The position numbers were made by a program, and so were the translations under genes. Shown one piece after another: positions 36,423 to 48,756 of a stretch of DNA of 64,000 bases (position 1 is the first letter of the stretch; the number at the start of each line of letters is the position of its first letter). The notes under the pieces are model-generated. The model was not told the DNA's origin, did not search any database, and was given only the letters and a program-made list of their open reading frames with translations. The stretch is taken from contig NC_077239.1 of NCBI RefSeq assembly GCF_947179165.1, positions 65,323,134 to 65,387,133 on the forward strand. Direction: 5' to 3'. Source of the stretch: Solanum dulcamara. Taxonomy: Eukaryota; Streptophyta; Magnoliopsida; Solanales; Solanaceae.

Positions 36423-38455
36423 TGTAACGACTCATTCTGATATTTATGGGTAGTTCAAGGGTAAAAGAATTGCGCCAGAATTTTTTTCGAGTAGTGACTA
36501 AAAAAATCTAGGATAGGCCAGTCTCAGACAAAATCTGAGTAAGGTGAGGTCTAGAGAAATCCGAGAATGGAATGGAGATGATTTGTTAGCATGGATTAGT
36601 TTTTCTAATAACCAAGACATTAAGGAGTTTGTAGGGCTTCCAAAATTAAATTCGGATGAGTAAAACTCCCAAAATTGAACATGGCGTGAAAGGAAGGTTT
36701 GATACTTCAAAAATTGAAGTTGTGTTGTAAAATATGGGCTTTTAGGGGAGTTTCTGAGCTGCATTACCGTGCAATCCATTATAGCGGGTGGACATTGCTA
36801 TAGCATGACGCTTGCGCAGGCGCTACAGTGGTGTAATCAGGCACTATAGCGAGATATTAGAGGGCTATATCGTGGTTGACGGCTATGGTGAGACCGATAT
36901 AGTAGGGTTGACCTCAATGGCAAAACTGATACAGTGGGATGGGGTCGCTATAGCGGGGTAAGTCGAGTTTTATGCAGAAAAGTCTCAAAAATATCTTATT
37001 TTCTGCAACTTTGTTTTTGATTTTGAGTAGGACAATTTAGGGCAGTTTCAACTTAGTTTTCTACTCTGTTCATCAATTAAGGTAAGTTAATTACCCTTCA
37101 ATCTTTTAAATTGATTCTTAAACCTTAGAATCTTGAGTATTTCTCTTGGGAGAAGGTTTTGACTTGATTTAATAGTGGAAAAAGACCTGGGTTCAGTAGA
37201 ATGATCATGAATTGGCTTGGGGTTTAGGATTTGAGTATAATTCGATTTTAATTAAGCTATTTCCATTGATTATTTATATTTATTTATTATTTTAGATCAG
37301 GAACAAGTCAAGGCATTGCAAAAAAGGAAAGCTCGGGTTCTTTAAGAATTTTCAAGGCTTGATTCTAGGTAGGTGATGGTTTGTCTATTTTCAAATTGTG
37401 TATCTATGCATGTCTACTGCTTAATAGTATTACTTGTGTAATGCATGTGAAGAAAACCAAAAGGCTAATGTGAAACAACACCATGTTGATAATCTCATGT
37501 AATGAACCCGTTCATTCACTTGTGGCTTCAAGAGCCAGCGCTGGTACTCTTTCTAGAGATTGGGGTGTTCAATCATCCGCTGGTCTTGGTGGTAAGGCAG
37601 TAGGTTGTGATTGTTCATTGTCAATTGTGATTGTGCATGTTGTTTGTTTTTTATGGTTGTCTCATGTACTAAGCCTGTACATGATATCTATATTGTTGGC
37701 TCGGGTAGCACACCTAGTGTAATTTATTAATTGTTGGCTCCGAATACCGCACTGGTATACTAATAGTATGTGTGTGGGTTCTATGAGAAGATTGGGTATG
37801 TGCTTTGTGTGATCATGTGGTACATGTTTCATTCATTGTTGTTCAGAATATTGTGATTGGAAATATGGGTTATGTTGTGATTGTACTATGTATATATGTA
37901 TTGACCTATTATATTATGTTGTAGTTGCTTGTTTACATTCATGATTTAGAAATGGCCATGTGATCGTACATGTAAACTGTGGTTATGTACTAATAGTGTA
38001 CTTGCTCTTTTCTTTGTGAGTACATGGTATAGTCAGGCGGCCGTTAAGAGGCCTTAGTTGAGAGACACTTGATTTCTGAATTCAATGGTGAGCTAGTTCT
38101 TTCAGGCTGCCATCGATTCTTCCCCATTTCTTGGTCCATCTTTTCAAATTAAGACAGTTCGTAGACTTTAATATATTGCTTTCTTGGTTTTGGTTGCTTC
38201 CCCTTTTATTCTTTACTTTATTAGAGTTTTGGTATTACGACCTTTAGGTTCTAGGGGGTTTGCTTCTGCAAATAATTTTTTGATCACTATTTGAGTTTAT
38301 GAGAACTCAAATTTTTATTGTTTAAACTGTTTCACTTTTATGATTGCATTATTTGACTTCTTAAAATGGGTCAATGGATTAAGTTGGGTTAGTTATTGGT
38401 TCTCCTACCAGAGGGTTAATGTGGGTGTCACTCATGGAGGGGCAAGGTCATGACA
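36423..38455 (+). repeat. 5' LTR of the degraded gypsy element
   Basis: 2033 bp, from TGTAACGACTCATTC to GGCAAGGTCATGACA. It has CTATAGCG-type palindromic words at 36770-36965 and a short two-copy TTGTTGGCTC repeat near 37695-37760. No gene; short open frames inside are incidental. Confidence 0.85.
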
Positions 38456-39032
38456 AAGTTGATTTCAGAGCCCAAGATTCATTGATCTCAATTTTTCAAA
38501 ATGAGTGTAGTAAAGTTTTGCGAAACGGTAATGAGACATCTGTACTTTTCTTCAGGAGGCTACATGTTTTTTGGAAAACTCTTTCTTCTTTCTTCCTTCA
38601 AGCTATAACTTGATTTCAATTGATAGTTAGTGATCCAAATTTATATCTAACCTCTTTCACTTTCTGTCCGCAGATGATTGATACAGGGAGAAATGATGTG
38701 AGGATAGTAGCTCTAGTGGTTAAGCCAGCGGAAGAGCTAATAGTATGAAACAGAGGCCAAGGTAGAGGTCGAGGTTGAGGTAAGGGAAAGAATAGAGAAA
38801 ATGTCACACTCGTTAGGGGTGTATCTCAAGCAGAGAATGCACCAAGACAAGCGACCCCTTCCTCATCCCAAAACCCACATGAGGAAGAGATTGAGATAGA
38901 AATTGAAGAGAATAATGAGCCATATGTATCAACACAGGTTGGGGGTACAGGTCTTCCTCCATGTCTTCTGAAGCAGTCCAGTAGGTGTTGACATTTTTGA
39001 ATGAGCGAGCAGGTATTGGAGCCATTCCTACG
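38456..39032 (+). pseudogene. Gypsy gag remnant
   Basis: A gag-like stretch has an Arg/Gly-rich segment (NRGQGRGRG, about 38750) and an acidic tail (EEEIEIEIEENNE, about 38880), with several stops. The segment is far shorter than an intact gag and most of the capsid region is gone. It is cut by the MITE at 39041. Confidence 0.6.
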
Positions 39033-39040
39033 GTGCATAC

Positions 39041-39701
39041 TAGGGGTGTTCAAAACTGAGCCATAACCAATAAACCAACTGCAAAATTGACTTATTAGTA
39101 TTGAGTTATCGAATAAACGGTTAGGGAATGGATTAAAATTTCATAATTAATGGCTTATTGGTGTGGAGGTGGATTATTCAATTTTCTTAAATGGTAAAAC
39201 GTTAACCCGTTAAGAATTATCGTACTTACGCTTTTATTTTAGGGATATTAGCCTTATTCAATATTTTATCATAATATATAAGAGTAATTATATATTTTTT
39301 CTTTGTTAGTCCTAACTCCTAAAGGCTAAACCCATAAAGCCAGAAAAACTTATTTACTTTTCTATATAATTATATATTTTGCCTAAAAGAATAGAGAGTA
39401 AGTCACCAAACTCAAAAAAATACTAAATTTTAAAAGAGGTAGAGGCATAAAGAAGCCCCTGACTTACGGCTTTTAAAATAGTGGAAAAAAAGTATCTTTT
39501 TTGTAAGGTGCGTTCATAAAAAAAGGTACCATAGAGATTAGAGGTTAATTGATACACCACCTGATAACCGTCTGATAATTGCTAATTCGCTACCAAACCA
39601 ACTGGTATCTTATAGGTTGGCTAGCGAATTAGTAAATTTAAAAACCGATATCCGATAGGCCAAACCGTTAAGTCAAATTATCCGTTCGATAAACAGACCT
39701 A
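39041..39701. mobile_element. hAT-like MITE in the gypsy interior
   Basis: 661 bp, from TAGGGGTGTTCAAAACTGAG to GATAAACAGACCTA. The ends form an imperfect inverted pair (TAGGGGTGTTCA and TAGGTCTGTTTA). It is flanked by 8-bp near-repeats GTGCATAC (39033-39040) and GTGCAGAT (39702-39709), six of eight matching. 8-bp duplications and TAGGG ends indicate the hAT superfamily. There is no transposase; a related insert lies at 53884-54686. Confidence 0.75.
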
Positions 39702-42700
39702 GTGCAGATTACTCAGGCTCCAGTTACTCGTCCTGTTGCTACTACGGTCCCCAAGATGGAAGAAGTATTAGGTACAAATGCATTATTTGGCCTATTGATA
39801 TGCCCTGTGATGATTTTGTTGTCTCCCTATTTTATTGTGCTTAATTGTAATGTTAAGACTGTGACTCTAGAGATATCGAATAGGGAAAGATTTGAGGGGA
39901 AAGGGGTGTACAGGCCAAAACCAGTAACAATCATATTTTTTTCTTCAAGCTAGTGGGGCAAAGTTGTTTGGCCTATCTGGCTCATTTTTGAGATGTTAAT
40001 GTATAGTTCCCTTCCATTGTGTCTATTCCTGTAGTTTGTTCATTTAAGAAGATATTTCCTATAGGCTGTCTTGTATGCCTCCAGATAGAGACATTTATTT
40101 TTGTATTGACTTGGAGCCAGACTCGTCCAATTTCTAGTCCTCCTTATCGGATAGCTCCGACAGAGTTAAGAGAATTTAAGACTCAACTTCAGGAACTTCT
40201 TGATAAGGGATTCATTCATTATAGTGCTTCTCCTTAAGGTGGTCTAGTGTTTTTTTATAGAAAACGAATGGTAGCATGAGAATGTGCATAAATTACAGGC
40301 AGTTGAACAAAGTCACCTAAAAATAAGTACTCCTTACCTCATATAGATGATTGGTTTGAGCCATTGCAGGGTTCTTCAGTTTTCTCTAAGATTGATTTAA
40401 GGTCAAGGTATCATCAATTAAATATTATGCCTGAGGACATACCCTAAATGACATTCAGGACTCGATATGAACACTATGAGTTCCTAGTAATGTTATTTGG
40501 GTTGACCACTGCACCAACAACTTTTATAAGCAAGATGAATGGTGTGCTCAAACAGTTCTTGAATTTTTTTGTGATTGTGTTTATAGATGATATCCTGATC
40601 TACTCCAAGATAAGAAGGAGCACACAGACCATCTTTGCATTATTTTGTGTATTCTGGGAAAATAGAAGTTGTATGCTAAGTTTTCTAATTGTGTCTTCGA
40701 TTGCATTCTTAAGACATGTAATTTCAAATGAAAGGGGTGATAGCAGATCCCCAAAAGATTGAGGCAGTGAAGAATAAGGTTCGATCTAGTTCTATGACTG
40801 AGGTTAGAAATTTTGTGAGGTTGGCTAGCTACTACCATCGATTTGTAAAGATATTTGCTTCTATTGTTATGCATCTGATAAGGTTAACTCAAAAGAATGC
40901 ACCATTTGAGTAGACTAACAAGTGTGAAGAGAATTTTCAAAAGCTCAAGACCCTCTTGACTATAACACCAACCCTTACATTATTTATGGAAGGTAAGAAC
41001 TATTGTTTATTTTGATGCTTCACATTTAGGCTTGGGTGTTGCATTGATGCAGGACGGGAATGTGTTGAAGATCAATGGAGGAACTATCCAATCCATGATT
41101 TTTTTACTCTTAAGATTTGGCGGCACTATCTCTATGATGTTAAGTGTGAGGTGTTCACTAATCATCGAAATCTCCAGCATTTGTTCAATCAAAAAGATTT
41201 GAATCTAAGACAGTAAAGGTGGATGGAGTTGCTCAAAGATTACGATGTGACTTTTTAGTACTATTCAAATAAGGCCAATATAATGATAGAGACACTGAGC
41301 TGGAAGACAGTTAGCATGGGCAGATTAGCTTACTTGTGGTGTCCAAACAGCCTTTAGCCAAAGAGATTCATTCCTTCGAATCTATGTTCATGCAGTTGGG
41401 AATTTCAGAAAAGGGTGGGGTGTTGGCAAGAATTGAGGTCAAACCCACATTATTGAGGACATCAAGCCTAAGCAATTTAAGGATGATAACTTGAATAAGC
41501 TTAGAAATAAAGTGGTGTCTAGGAGACTCGAGATGTCACTCTTGAAGCATGAGGTATGCTTTGTTTTCAAGAAAGGATTTATGTCCCTTGGGTTGATGAT
41601 TTTTCAAGAATATGTTGACAGAGTCACATAGTTCGCGGTATTAGATTCATTTGGGTGTGATCAAGATGTATCAGGATTTGAGGTGACTTTATTGGCAGTC
41701 TGGGATGAAGAAAGACGTTGCTGAGTATGTATCCAAATGTCAGAACTAAAAACAGGTAAAGTATGAACACCAAAGACCATCAAGATTACTCCAAATGATG
41801 CTTATTCCTGAATGGAAGTGGTAAATGATTGTTATGAATTTTGCGATGGATCTTCCTAAGACCTTAGGGAAGTATGACCTAATTTGGGATATCATAGATA
41901 GGTTGACTAAATCAACCCACTTTATTTCAGTTAGGGTGGATTACAACTCTCAACAGTTGGCTAAGATTTATGTTAAGGAGATAGTAAGGTTGCATAGGGT
42001 GCCCCTTTCTATCATTTTTTACCTTGACACTCAGTTACTTCTAAAATTTTGGGTAAGTTGCATGAGGCATTAAGAACCCAACTTACTTTCAGTAGATTCT
42101 TTCACCCACAGACTAATAGTCAATCAACGAGGATGATTCAGGTATTGAAAGAAATGTTGAGAGCGTTTGTGATTGACTTTTGGTCCATTGGGATCAATTC
42201 TAACCTTATGTGAGTTTTCCTACAGTAAAACTTATCACTCCAATATTGGTATGACACTATTTGGAGCACTATATGGGAGGGGGTGTAGATAGACTATAGG
42301 GTGGTTTGAGGTTGGAGAGGTGGAACATTTGGGTGTTGATCTAGTGAGGGAAGCTAAGAAGAAGGTAAGAAACATTTAAACCAAATTGTTGGCAGTTCAG
42401 AGTAGATAGAAAGAGTATGCGGACCGTAAGGTAAGGTATATGACTTTTCAAGTTGGTGAACAAGGGTTGCTGAAGGTATCTTTTTTTTAATTCAAAATTG
42501 GGCCAAGCCCATTTATTATAAAAAAAATGATAAAATACCATATACAAACCCAAGTCCATACCTGAGCATGTAAATGTCAAAAAAGAAATAAAAATTTAAC
42601 AAAAAAACATAAAAAAACTAGATTAAAGACAAACAAAGATAAAATTTGGTAAAAATGGTAATCTTAGCCCTAGTTACATTGGTTCATTTGAGATTCTAAA

Positions 42701-43094
42701 CAGTGTTGGGCTAGTGGTTTGCACGTTAGCACTACCACCCAACTTGTCTTGAGTCCACCCAATTTTTTATGTGTCAATGTTGAAGAAGTACCATGGATGG
42801 AGATTATATCATCAAATGAAACTCAGTGGTGCTAGAGAAAAATTTTCATTATGAAGATGAGCCGATTGCAAATCTAGATCAGGATATCCAAAAGTTAAGG
42901 ATAAAATAGATCAAATCGGTAAATATTTAATGGAAGAATTGTCCAGTCGAGGAAGCTACTTCAAAGACTGAGAGAGACATGTGGAGCAACTACCCTTTCT
43001 TGGTTGAGGATTCAGGTGCTACTCTTTTTTTTATTTAGCCTAATTTTTCTTGTGTGATCACTCGCGAATGAATGATGGATAAATTGATATATAT
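39702..43094 (+). pseudogene. Gypsy pol remnant: protease end, reverse transcriptase, RNase H, integrase
   Basis: Fragments follow gypsy order across several frames. The post-protease segment is LSPYFIVLNCNVKTVTLEI (39820). Reverse transcriptase shows [20 protein letters not shown] (40140), [10 protein letters not shown] (40380), FRTRYEHYEFLVMLFGLT (40455) and VFIDDILIYSK (40580). RNase H follows (WRHYLYDVKCEVFTNH-type, about 41115). Integrase shows YEHQRPSRLL (41765), DLPKTLGKYDLIWDIIDRLT (41850) and LAKIYVKEIVRLHRVPLSII (41965). The second catalytic Asp and the catalytic Glu of integrase appear replaced by other residues. A chromovirus-type C-terminus remains near 42690-42800. Stops and frameshifts are numerous, so it is dead. 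Confidence 0.88.
42478..42690. other. Possible ~200-bp insert in the integrase C-terminal region
   Basis: Coding similarity stops at GLLKVS (about 42470) and resumes at FEILN (about 42688). The sequence between starts with a T run, is A-rich at its right end, and contains TTGGGCCAAGCCCA. It could be a short retroposon or local decay. Confidence 0.35.
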
Positions 43095-43944
43095 TGTAAT
43101 GAGAGTTTTGGTCATTATGGGTAGGCCAAGGGTGAAATAATTGGCTCATAATTATTTTTAGTTAGTGACTAGAAAATTTTAGGCTTGGACAGTCTCACAC
43201 GGAATCTGAGTGAGGTGAGGTCTACGAAAATCCAAAAATGAATTGGGGGATGATTTCTTAGTATGAATTAGTTTTTACTAATATTCAAGACACTAAAAAA
43301 TTCGTAGGGCTCTTCGTAAATGAATTCAGTTGAGTAGAATTTCCGAAATTGAAATTGGCTTAAAAAGATTAATTTGGAACATCAAGATTTGAAGGCGTGT
43401 TGTAAAATAAGGGCTTTTGGGGAAGTTTCCAAGCCACAGTACCGTGCAAGCCGCTATAGGGGACGGACATCGCTATATAAGGATGCTTGTGCAGGTGCTA
43501 CAACGGTGCAATCAGGCACTATAGTGGGAAATTAGGACGCTATAGCCGGGTTGATCGCTATAAAGGGCTAGTCGGATTTTATGCAGAAAAGTCCCAAAAA
43601 CTACTTATTGTTTGCAACTTCATTTTTGAGTTTGAGAAAGGTTGTTTAGGACAGTTTCCACTCAACCGTGTTCATCAATTAAGGTAAGTTAATTGATTCT
43701 TATGCCATAGAATCTAGAATATTACTCTTGGGGGAGGGTTTTGACTTGTTTAATGGTGGAAAAAACTCTGAATTGAATAGAATGATCATGAATTGGCCCA
43801 AAATTTAGGATTTAAGTATAATTCTGATTTAATTAGGTCATTCCTATTGGTTATTGTATTTATTTATTGGTTTAGAGTAAGAGCAAGTCAATACATTGCA
43901 AAAAGTAAAGATTTGGGTTCTTTAAGAGTTTTCAAGGCTTGATT

Positions 43945-44060
43945 CGTCAAGAATTGGAATACCACATACAACGTTCTTTAAGAGTTTTCAAGTCAATACT
44001 ACAAACCAGTATGTGTAACACCCCCTAAAAACGTTGTATGTGGTATTCCAATTCTTGACG
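43945..44060. repeat. Perfect 31-bp inverted repeat with 54-bp spacer at the LTR junction
   Basis: 43945-43975 is the exact reverse complement of 44030-44060, which lies just inside the foreign LTR. The spacer also holds a 19-bp copy (43974-43992) of the host LTR sequence at 43918-43936. Confidence 0.96.
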
Positions 44061-46346
44061 AAAATGATATTGTTTTTGCATTTTGGGCATAACTCTTCAT
44101 AGGATAGTCCAAATTAGGTGATTCAAATTTTAAATAATCCCAACATCATTACCTACAACTTTCATGAAGAACATAGCTTACGATTCAGAGGCTAAGTAAG
44201 TCAAATAAATTAATTTTTGCAAGACCTAGTGTTGTGATGAAATGGAGTGCTTGTAGAAGAAAATTTATATCTCACTGTAGGATGATCCAATTCGGTTGAT
44301 TCTTGAACAACATGAAAGGAGACTTCTAGAGATACAATTCATATGAGACACCAAATCCTAATTAGGAAGTTATCTTATTTAAACGTAGCTCCAAAAAAGG
44401 GTATTCGATAAAAAGAAGATTGCTCTCACCAACCATGGAAGATCTAGATCCATTTGATATCACTCATGACATCAATAGTCCTCTATTTGAAATCACCCAT
44501 GACATCACAATCTTCCATTGAATTTTCAATATCATTTTTTGTAATTATTTTATTTATTTTTAGGTCCCTCCTTCACACCTATAAATACCCACCTTATTTC
44601 CTCATTTTTTTCATCAAGCTTTCTCAAGCAACTCTTCTCTCTATACACTTCTTTACTCATTCTCAAATATAAGTTTAGTTTTTAGTAGTGTAGAAATATT
44701 ATTTCAGTGACTCATATACTCCGGGTAGTACACGAAATACTCCGGCGAGGAGAAAGGCTAAGGGTTTAAGAGTGTTCATTGGGTCCTTCGATTCTGAGTA
44801 AAGCTTCGAATTCCAGGTATGTATGAAAGTATTTCTTCCACTCTCGTGCCTAAAGTATTTTGAATATATGATAAATTATGTTTATTTACCCGATTCTCTT
44901 TAAGCTTTATTCTAAGGTATGTGGGTGTTTATCCATGGTTCTTTCACTCATGGAGTCCAAAACTCTTTCAATTAAATCTCTTGATTTCAAGTAAGATTTT
45001 CTTATGGGTAATTCTTATTTCTACTTAATAGCATAAATCATGGTTAAACTAATGGTTATTGCTCTATTTTAATGCAAAATGATTTCATATATATGGATTG
45101 ATGGTTTGCAAGTATTTTCTCTACTTAGCTCTATAAAGGTTCTTGAAATTCATGGTGGGTTGTTTAAAACATTATTTTCAATTGATAGATTTCAAAGTAC
45201 TTATGCATAATTTCATTTACATACATGTTTTAAAGTTGAAGTGATTTAAACCCATCTAGTTTTACTATGTTTTCAATGAAGTTTGACTTGAAAGTTTTGA
45301 CTCTAAATGAATGTTTATGAAAGCAATGTATGATCAAAAGGGAGTCTTATGAAATAAAAGAATGATGAAATGTTATGAATGATGGATTCTTTATGCAATA
45401 AGGACAATTCTTGCATATTTAAATGACCAAAGGTTTTAATGAGCTATTCCACCGAATGTGATTTTTGAATTCTCAAGTTATATGCTATGACTATTTTGAA
45501 GTATTAAACTATTACGTGGAATTGACTTAGCACTGAATGGGGAATTGAGGTGAGATTCGATAAGAGAATCCTAGTAGCAACTCCTTGTCTCATTAACTAT
45601 ATGCCAACATAGGAGCCTTTGTAGGCTTTTCTTAGGCTAATGGGTCCACAAAAGCCCTTAAAGTTAAAGTTAAAGAATGAATGTAAAGTTGACGGAGTTC
45701 TACCCTAGGCAAGTAGATTCCCCAGCCAACGTAGGGGGTTATGTTGGATTTCATATAATAGCTCATATGGTCTTAATATCGGTTATAGTTATCTTTCCAC
45801 ATATGTATGATTTTATCTACTTGATTACTCTTGCATGCACTCATTTATGTATTTTACCTTATAAATGTGCTAAATGTTTTACATTATATTGCATGCCTAC
45901 ATACTTAGTACATTCAAAGTACTAACGCATACTCTTTTGCCAACATGATATCACCATGTAGGGATCAGTGCTCCTTCTTGTTCTCCTCCACGTGGCTAGC
46001 TGAGATTTCGTTTGAAGGCTACTTTTGGTGAGTTTCCATGTTTCGGGAATAATACTCCTTTGTCTTTCTAGCTTACGATATGTTGAGACATTTAGACACT
46101 TACTATGGCAATTCATTCTATTTTGATTGAGGGTGAGCTATGGACTTGTCTTAGCCCGCGCTAAATCTAAAAGTTAGATGTATTGTTGGACATATGTAAG
46201 TTGAAGATTTACTATTATGGTTTTCGCTTGTTTTTTTATGATCATTACCTATGAAAGGCTAAATGAATGTTAAGAGGCTTGTTTGAAGTACTTTCGGGTT
46301 CCTCATTCGCCGTGTCGCATCTAGGCCCTAGGCTTGGGTCGTGACA
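44014..46346 (+). mobile_element. Foreign Ty3/gypsy LTR, 2333 bp, inside the rearranged 3' LTR
   Basis: It starts TGTAACACCCCCTAAAAACG and ends GGCTTGGGTCGTGACA. It is the same family as the minus-strand LTR at 56803-59113. There is no target duplication (left GTATG, right CTTCT), so it was probably joined by rearrangement, not by a clean insertion. A TATA-like CTATAAATACC occurs at about 44578. No coding content. Confidence 0.85.
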
Positions 46347-46450
46347 CTTCTTAAAATGGGTTGATGGATTAAGTTGAGTTAGTTATTGATTCTTCAATCG
46401 GAGGGTTAGAGTGGGTGTCACTCACGACGTGGCAGGGTTATGGCAGATGA

Positions 46451-47847
46451 GAAAAGGCTTATAAATATCCCTCGCTATGGAAATTGACTCATAAATATCC
46501 TCCTTCTATCTTTTGGTCTAAAAATACCCCAACCTATTTTTTGATGCAAGAATATCCCTAACCTATTGGAAATGACTTTAAAAAATTACCTCTAACCTAT
46601 TGAAAATGGCTCAAAAATACTCTCTTTCCACCTTTTGGTTTAAAAATAACTTCAATCTTTATTTTTTGTTCAAGAATACCCCTCTTCCACCATTTAGTCT
46701 AAATACCATTAGCCTTTGTTATCTATTTATATATCTAATAATTATGATTTTAATATCAATTAAAATTTTACCATATAAAAATTCGTAATTTTGTTATTTG
46801 AACTAAATGAAATTTTTGTTCTTTTTTACTTTTAAACTATTTGTCCTCAAAATCTTTAGCTGAAGATAATCTTGTAAACAACATTATTAGATCGATTGTC
46901 ATATTTTCTCTCGGCTCTCAAAGTGAGGGTTCGAAATTTTGTAAGAACAATATTTCCTAGATCTTTATAACATTGTGAGATCTCAACATAACTCAAATTC
47001 TAATTAATTCACTAAAATTTATCCTTTTTTATTTCTTTATTGTTAAAAAGTTATAAATATAAGGATGCATCATTAACGCTATTATAAACAAATATAATAA
47101 GAGATCAGCATGTGATGCAACAAATGTCCTCGAAGTATCATTAACATCATTATATTAGTAAATTTAGAGTTGTTTATGTCGCTTTTTATTTAGTATTATT
47201 TCTAGAAAGTTGGTACCCTTATGACTAGGCAATGAAGTAATTGATGTTTTGGCAGAAAAGATCTCCAATGCAATTTTGACCCGACTAAAAAAATTGATAA
47301 ATAGACATCTTATTAGAAAATCTTCTGCTTAAAATTTGGATCAATAAATAGTTATTTTCTTTAGTATTAAGGTTAAATCATTAAATATATGAATATATTA
47401 AGTAGCCAAATTTTATATTTTTTCTTTAATCTCTGTTATTAAAAATATTGATAACATAAAGAATTTATTTTTCATTTCAAATATAGTTAGACTTAAATAT
47501 TTTGGGTTTAAAAATATCCCGAATCTTTATTTTGAATAAAAGTTGTCTTCTAGAATAAATAAAATAATTAACTAATTAGTAAAAGAATTCAATTCAATTA
47601 AATTTGGATTGATGGTATTTTTAGATTCAAAGGTGGAAGAAGAGGTATTTTTAAATCGAAAATAAAGATTGAGGATATTTTAAAACCAAAAGATGGAAGA
47701 AGGATATTTTTGGGTCATTTTCAATAAATTAGGAATTTTCTTGAGCCAAAAAAAAATATAATTTGAGCTTATTTTTAAATCAAAAAGTGGAGGAAGAATA
47801 TTTATGAATCTTTTTTCATGGATAAAAAAATATTTATGAGCCTTTTC
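46451..47847. mobile_element. Foldback/MULE-like MITE, ~1.4 kb, long degenerate inverted ends
   Basis: The left end GAAAAGGCTTATAAATAT and the right end ATATTTATGAGCCTTTTC are inverted copies with one mismatch. The arms extend about 230 bp on each side. They consist of repeated words of the type TTTTGGTCTAAAAATACCCC/CTTCCACC on the left and their complements (GGTGGAAGAAGAGGTATTTT) on the right. The AT-rich middle (about 46700-47620) has no transposase. Flanking 9-mers (GGCAGATGA, CGTAGATGG) share AGATG. The left end abuts the gypsy 3' end. Confidence 0.7.
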
Positions 47848-47974
47848 CGTAGATGGATTAGTGATATATATAAGATTCATGTTACATGAGTTTACAAACA
47901 TTCACCATCCACTTAAAACAAATATAAGGGGGAAATGACACGGACTAGCAAATATATACTAGTTAATTAATATA

Positions 47975-48382
47975 CACAATTATAGTTTGAGTTAATTCCT
48001 ATTCGTCACTAATCTTTTTCTGTAATTAATATACATAACTATAGTTATCCAGAATTTGTATAATTAACCTCCCAATTCTATAATTTCATAATTTGTTTGT
48101 ATAAATTCTGAATTTCGTAATTGAATAGATCCTGAATTTGCATATGCTTGCCCTAGCATGTATATAATTATAATATTGATACATTTAATTTGTATAAATT
48201 CTGAAAAATTCCTAAAATGTATAAATACAAAATTTGTATATACTTACTCTGTTTGTATATTGTCAGCAAATTATACAAACGAATTTGTATATTCGCAGCG
48301 AGTTATACAAATAGATATGCGAATTACACAAACAAATGCTATAGCTATAGTTACAGAATATAATTACCTAAACTGTAATTAT
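47975..48382. mobile_element. MITE-like repeat with ATTGTAT/ATACAAA words (copy 2)
   Basis: It contains AATATACATAACTATAGTTA near its left end and CTATAGCTATAGTTACAG near 48340. Between them are TATACAAACGAATTTGTATA and GCGAATTACACAAAC words shared with 27565-28228 and 28786-28955. Confidence 0.45.
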
Positions 48383-48499
48383 TTCGACCTATTAAATTTT
48401 TAGACTAAGCTATTTATGAAAATTCAACTAAATATAATGTATGATTCTCTTCCGTTTATATTTGGTTCTATAATAATGGAAGGAAGAAAGTAATAAATA

Positions 48500-48754
48500 C
48501 TCCCTTTGTCCCAATGTATGTCTCAACTTATATGAGTCAATTTTCGTTTTGGTTAGTTGTACAAAAGAATGATTTGTTTTTATATTTAATAATAAGTTAA
48601 ATTTAAAATATCAATATCCATTTTATCTTAATAAAATAATTTATAGCCACATAAATATTCATAACTTACTTTAACCCACATATTTAATTCAAACTACAAA
48701 TTTTAAACTCTATATTTAGTCAAACTTAAATTGAAATATAAATGAAAAAGGTAG
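48500..48754. mobile_element. Stowaway-like MITE
   Basis: It starts CTCCCTTTGTCCCAATGTAT and ends with the diverged complement (AAAAAGGTAG). It is flanked by TA on both sides (48498-48499 and 48755-48756), the Tc1/mariner target duplication. The CTCCCTCCGTCCCAAT-type terminus is the hallmark of plant Stowaway elements. No coding capacity. Confidence 0.8.
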
Positions 48755-48756
48755 TA

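Larger units (their letters stand above)
36423..46445 (+). mobile_element. Old, degraded Ty3/gypsy (chromovirus-type) retrotransposon with nested insertions
   Basis: The 5' LTR is 36423-38455. It is followed by a primer-binding site TTGATTTCAGAGCCC (about 38459-38473) and a wrecked gag-pol. A rearranged 3' LTR, 43095-46445, ends TTATGGCA. Flanks GATGG (36418-36422) and GATGA (46446-46450) agree at four of five bases and fit a decayed target duplication. The LTRs are clearly diverged, well beyond the copia pair. Nested inside are a hAT-like MITE (39041-39701), a foreign LTR (44014-46346) and possibly a short insert at 42478-42690. Confidence 0.85.
43095..46445 (+). repeat. 3' LTR of the degraded gypsy element, rearranged
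   Basis: 43095-43944 matches the first ~950 bp of the 5' LTR (36423-37372) and 46347-46445 matches its last ~100 bp (38356-38455). The ~980 bp between them in the 5' LTR are missing and replaced by filler DNA (43945-44013) plus a different LTR (44014-46346). Confidence 0.82.
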
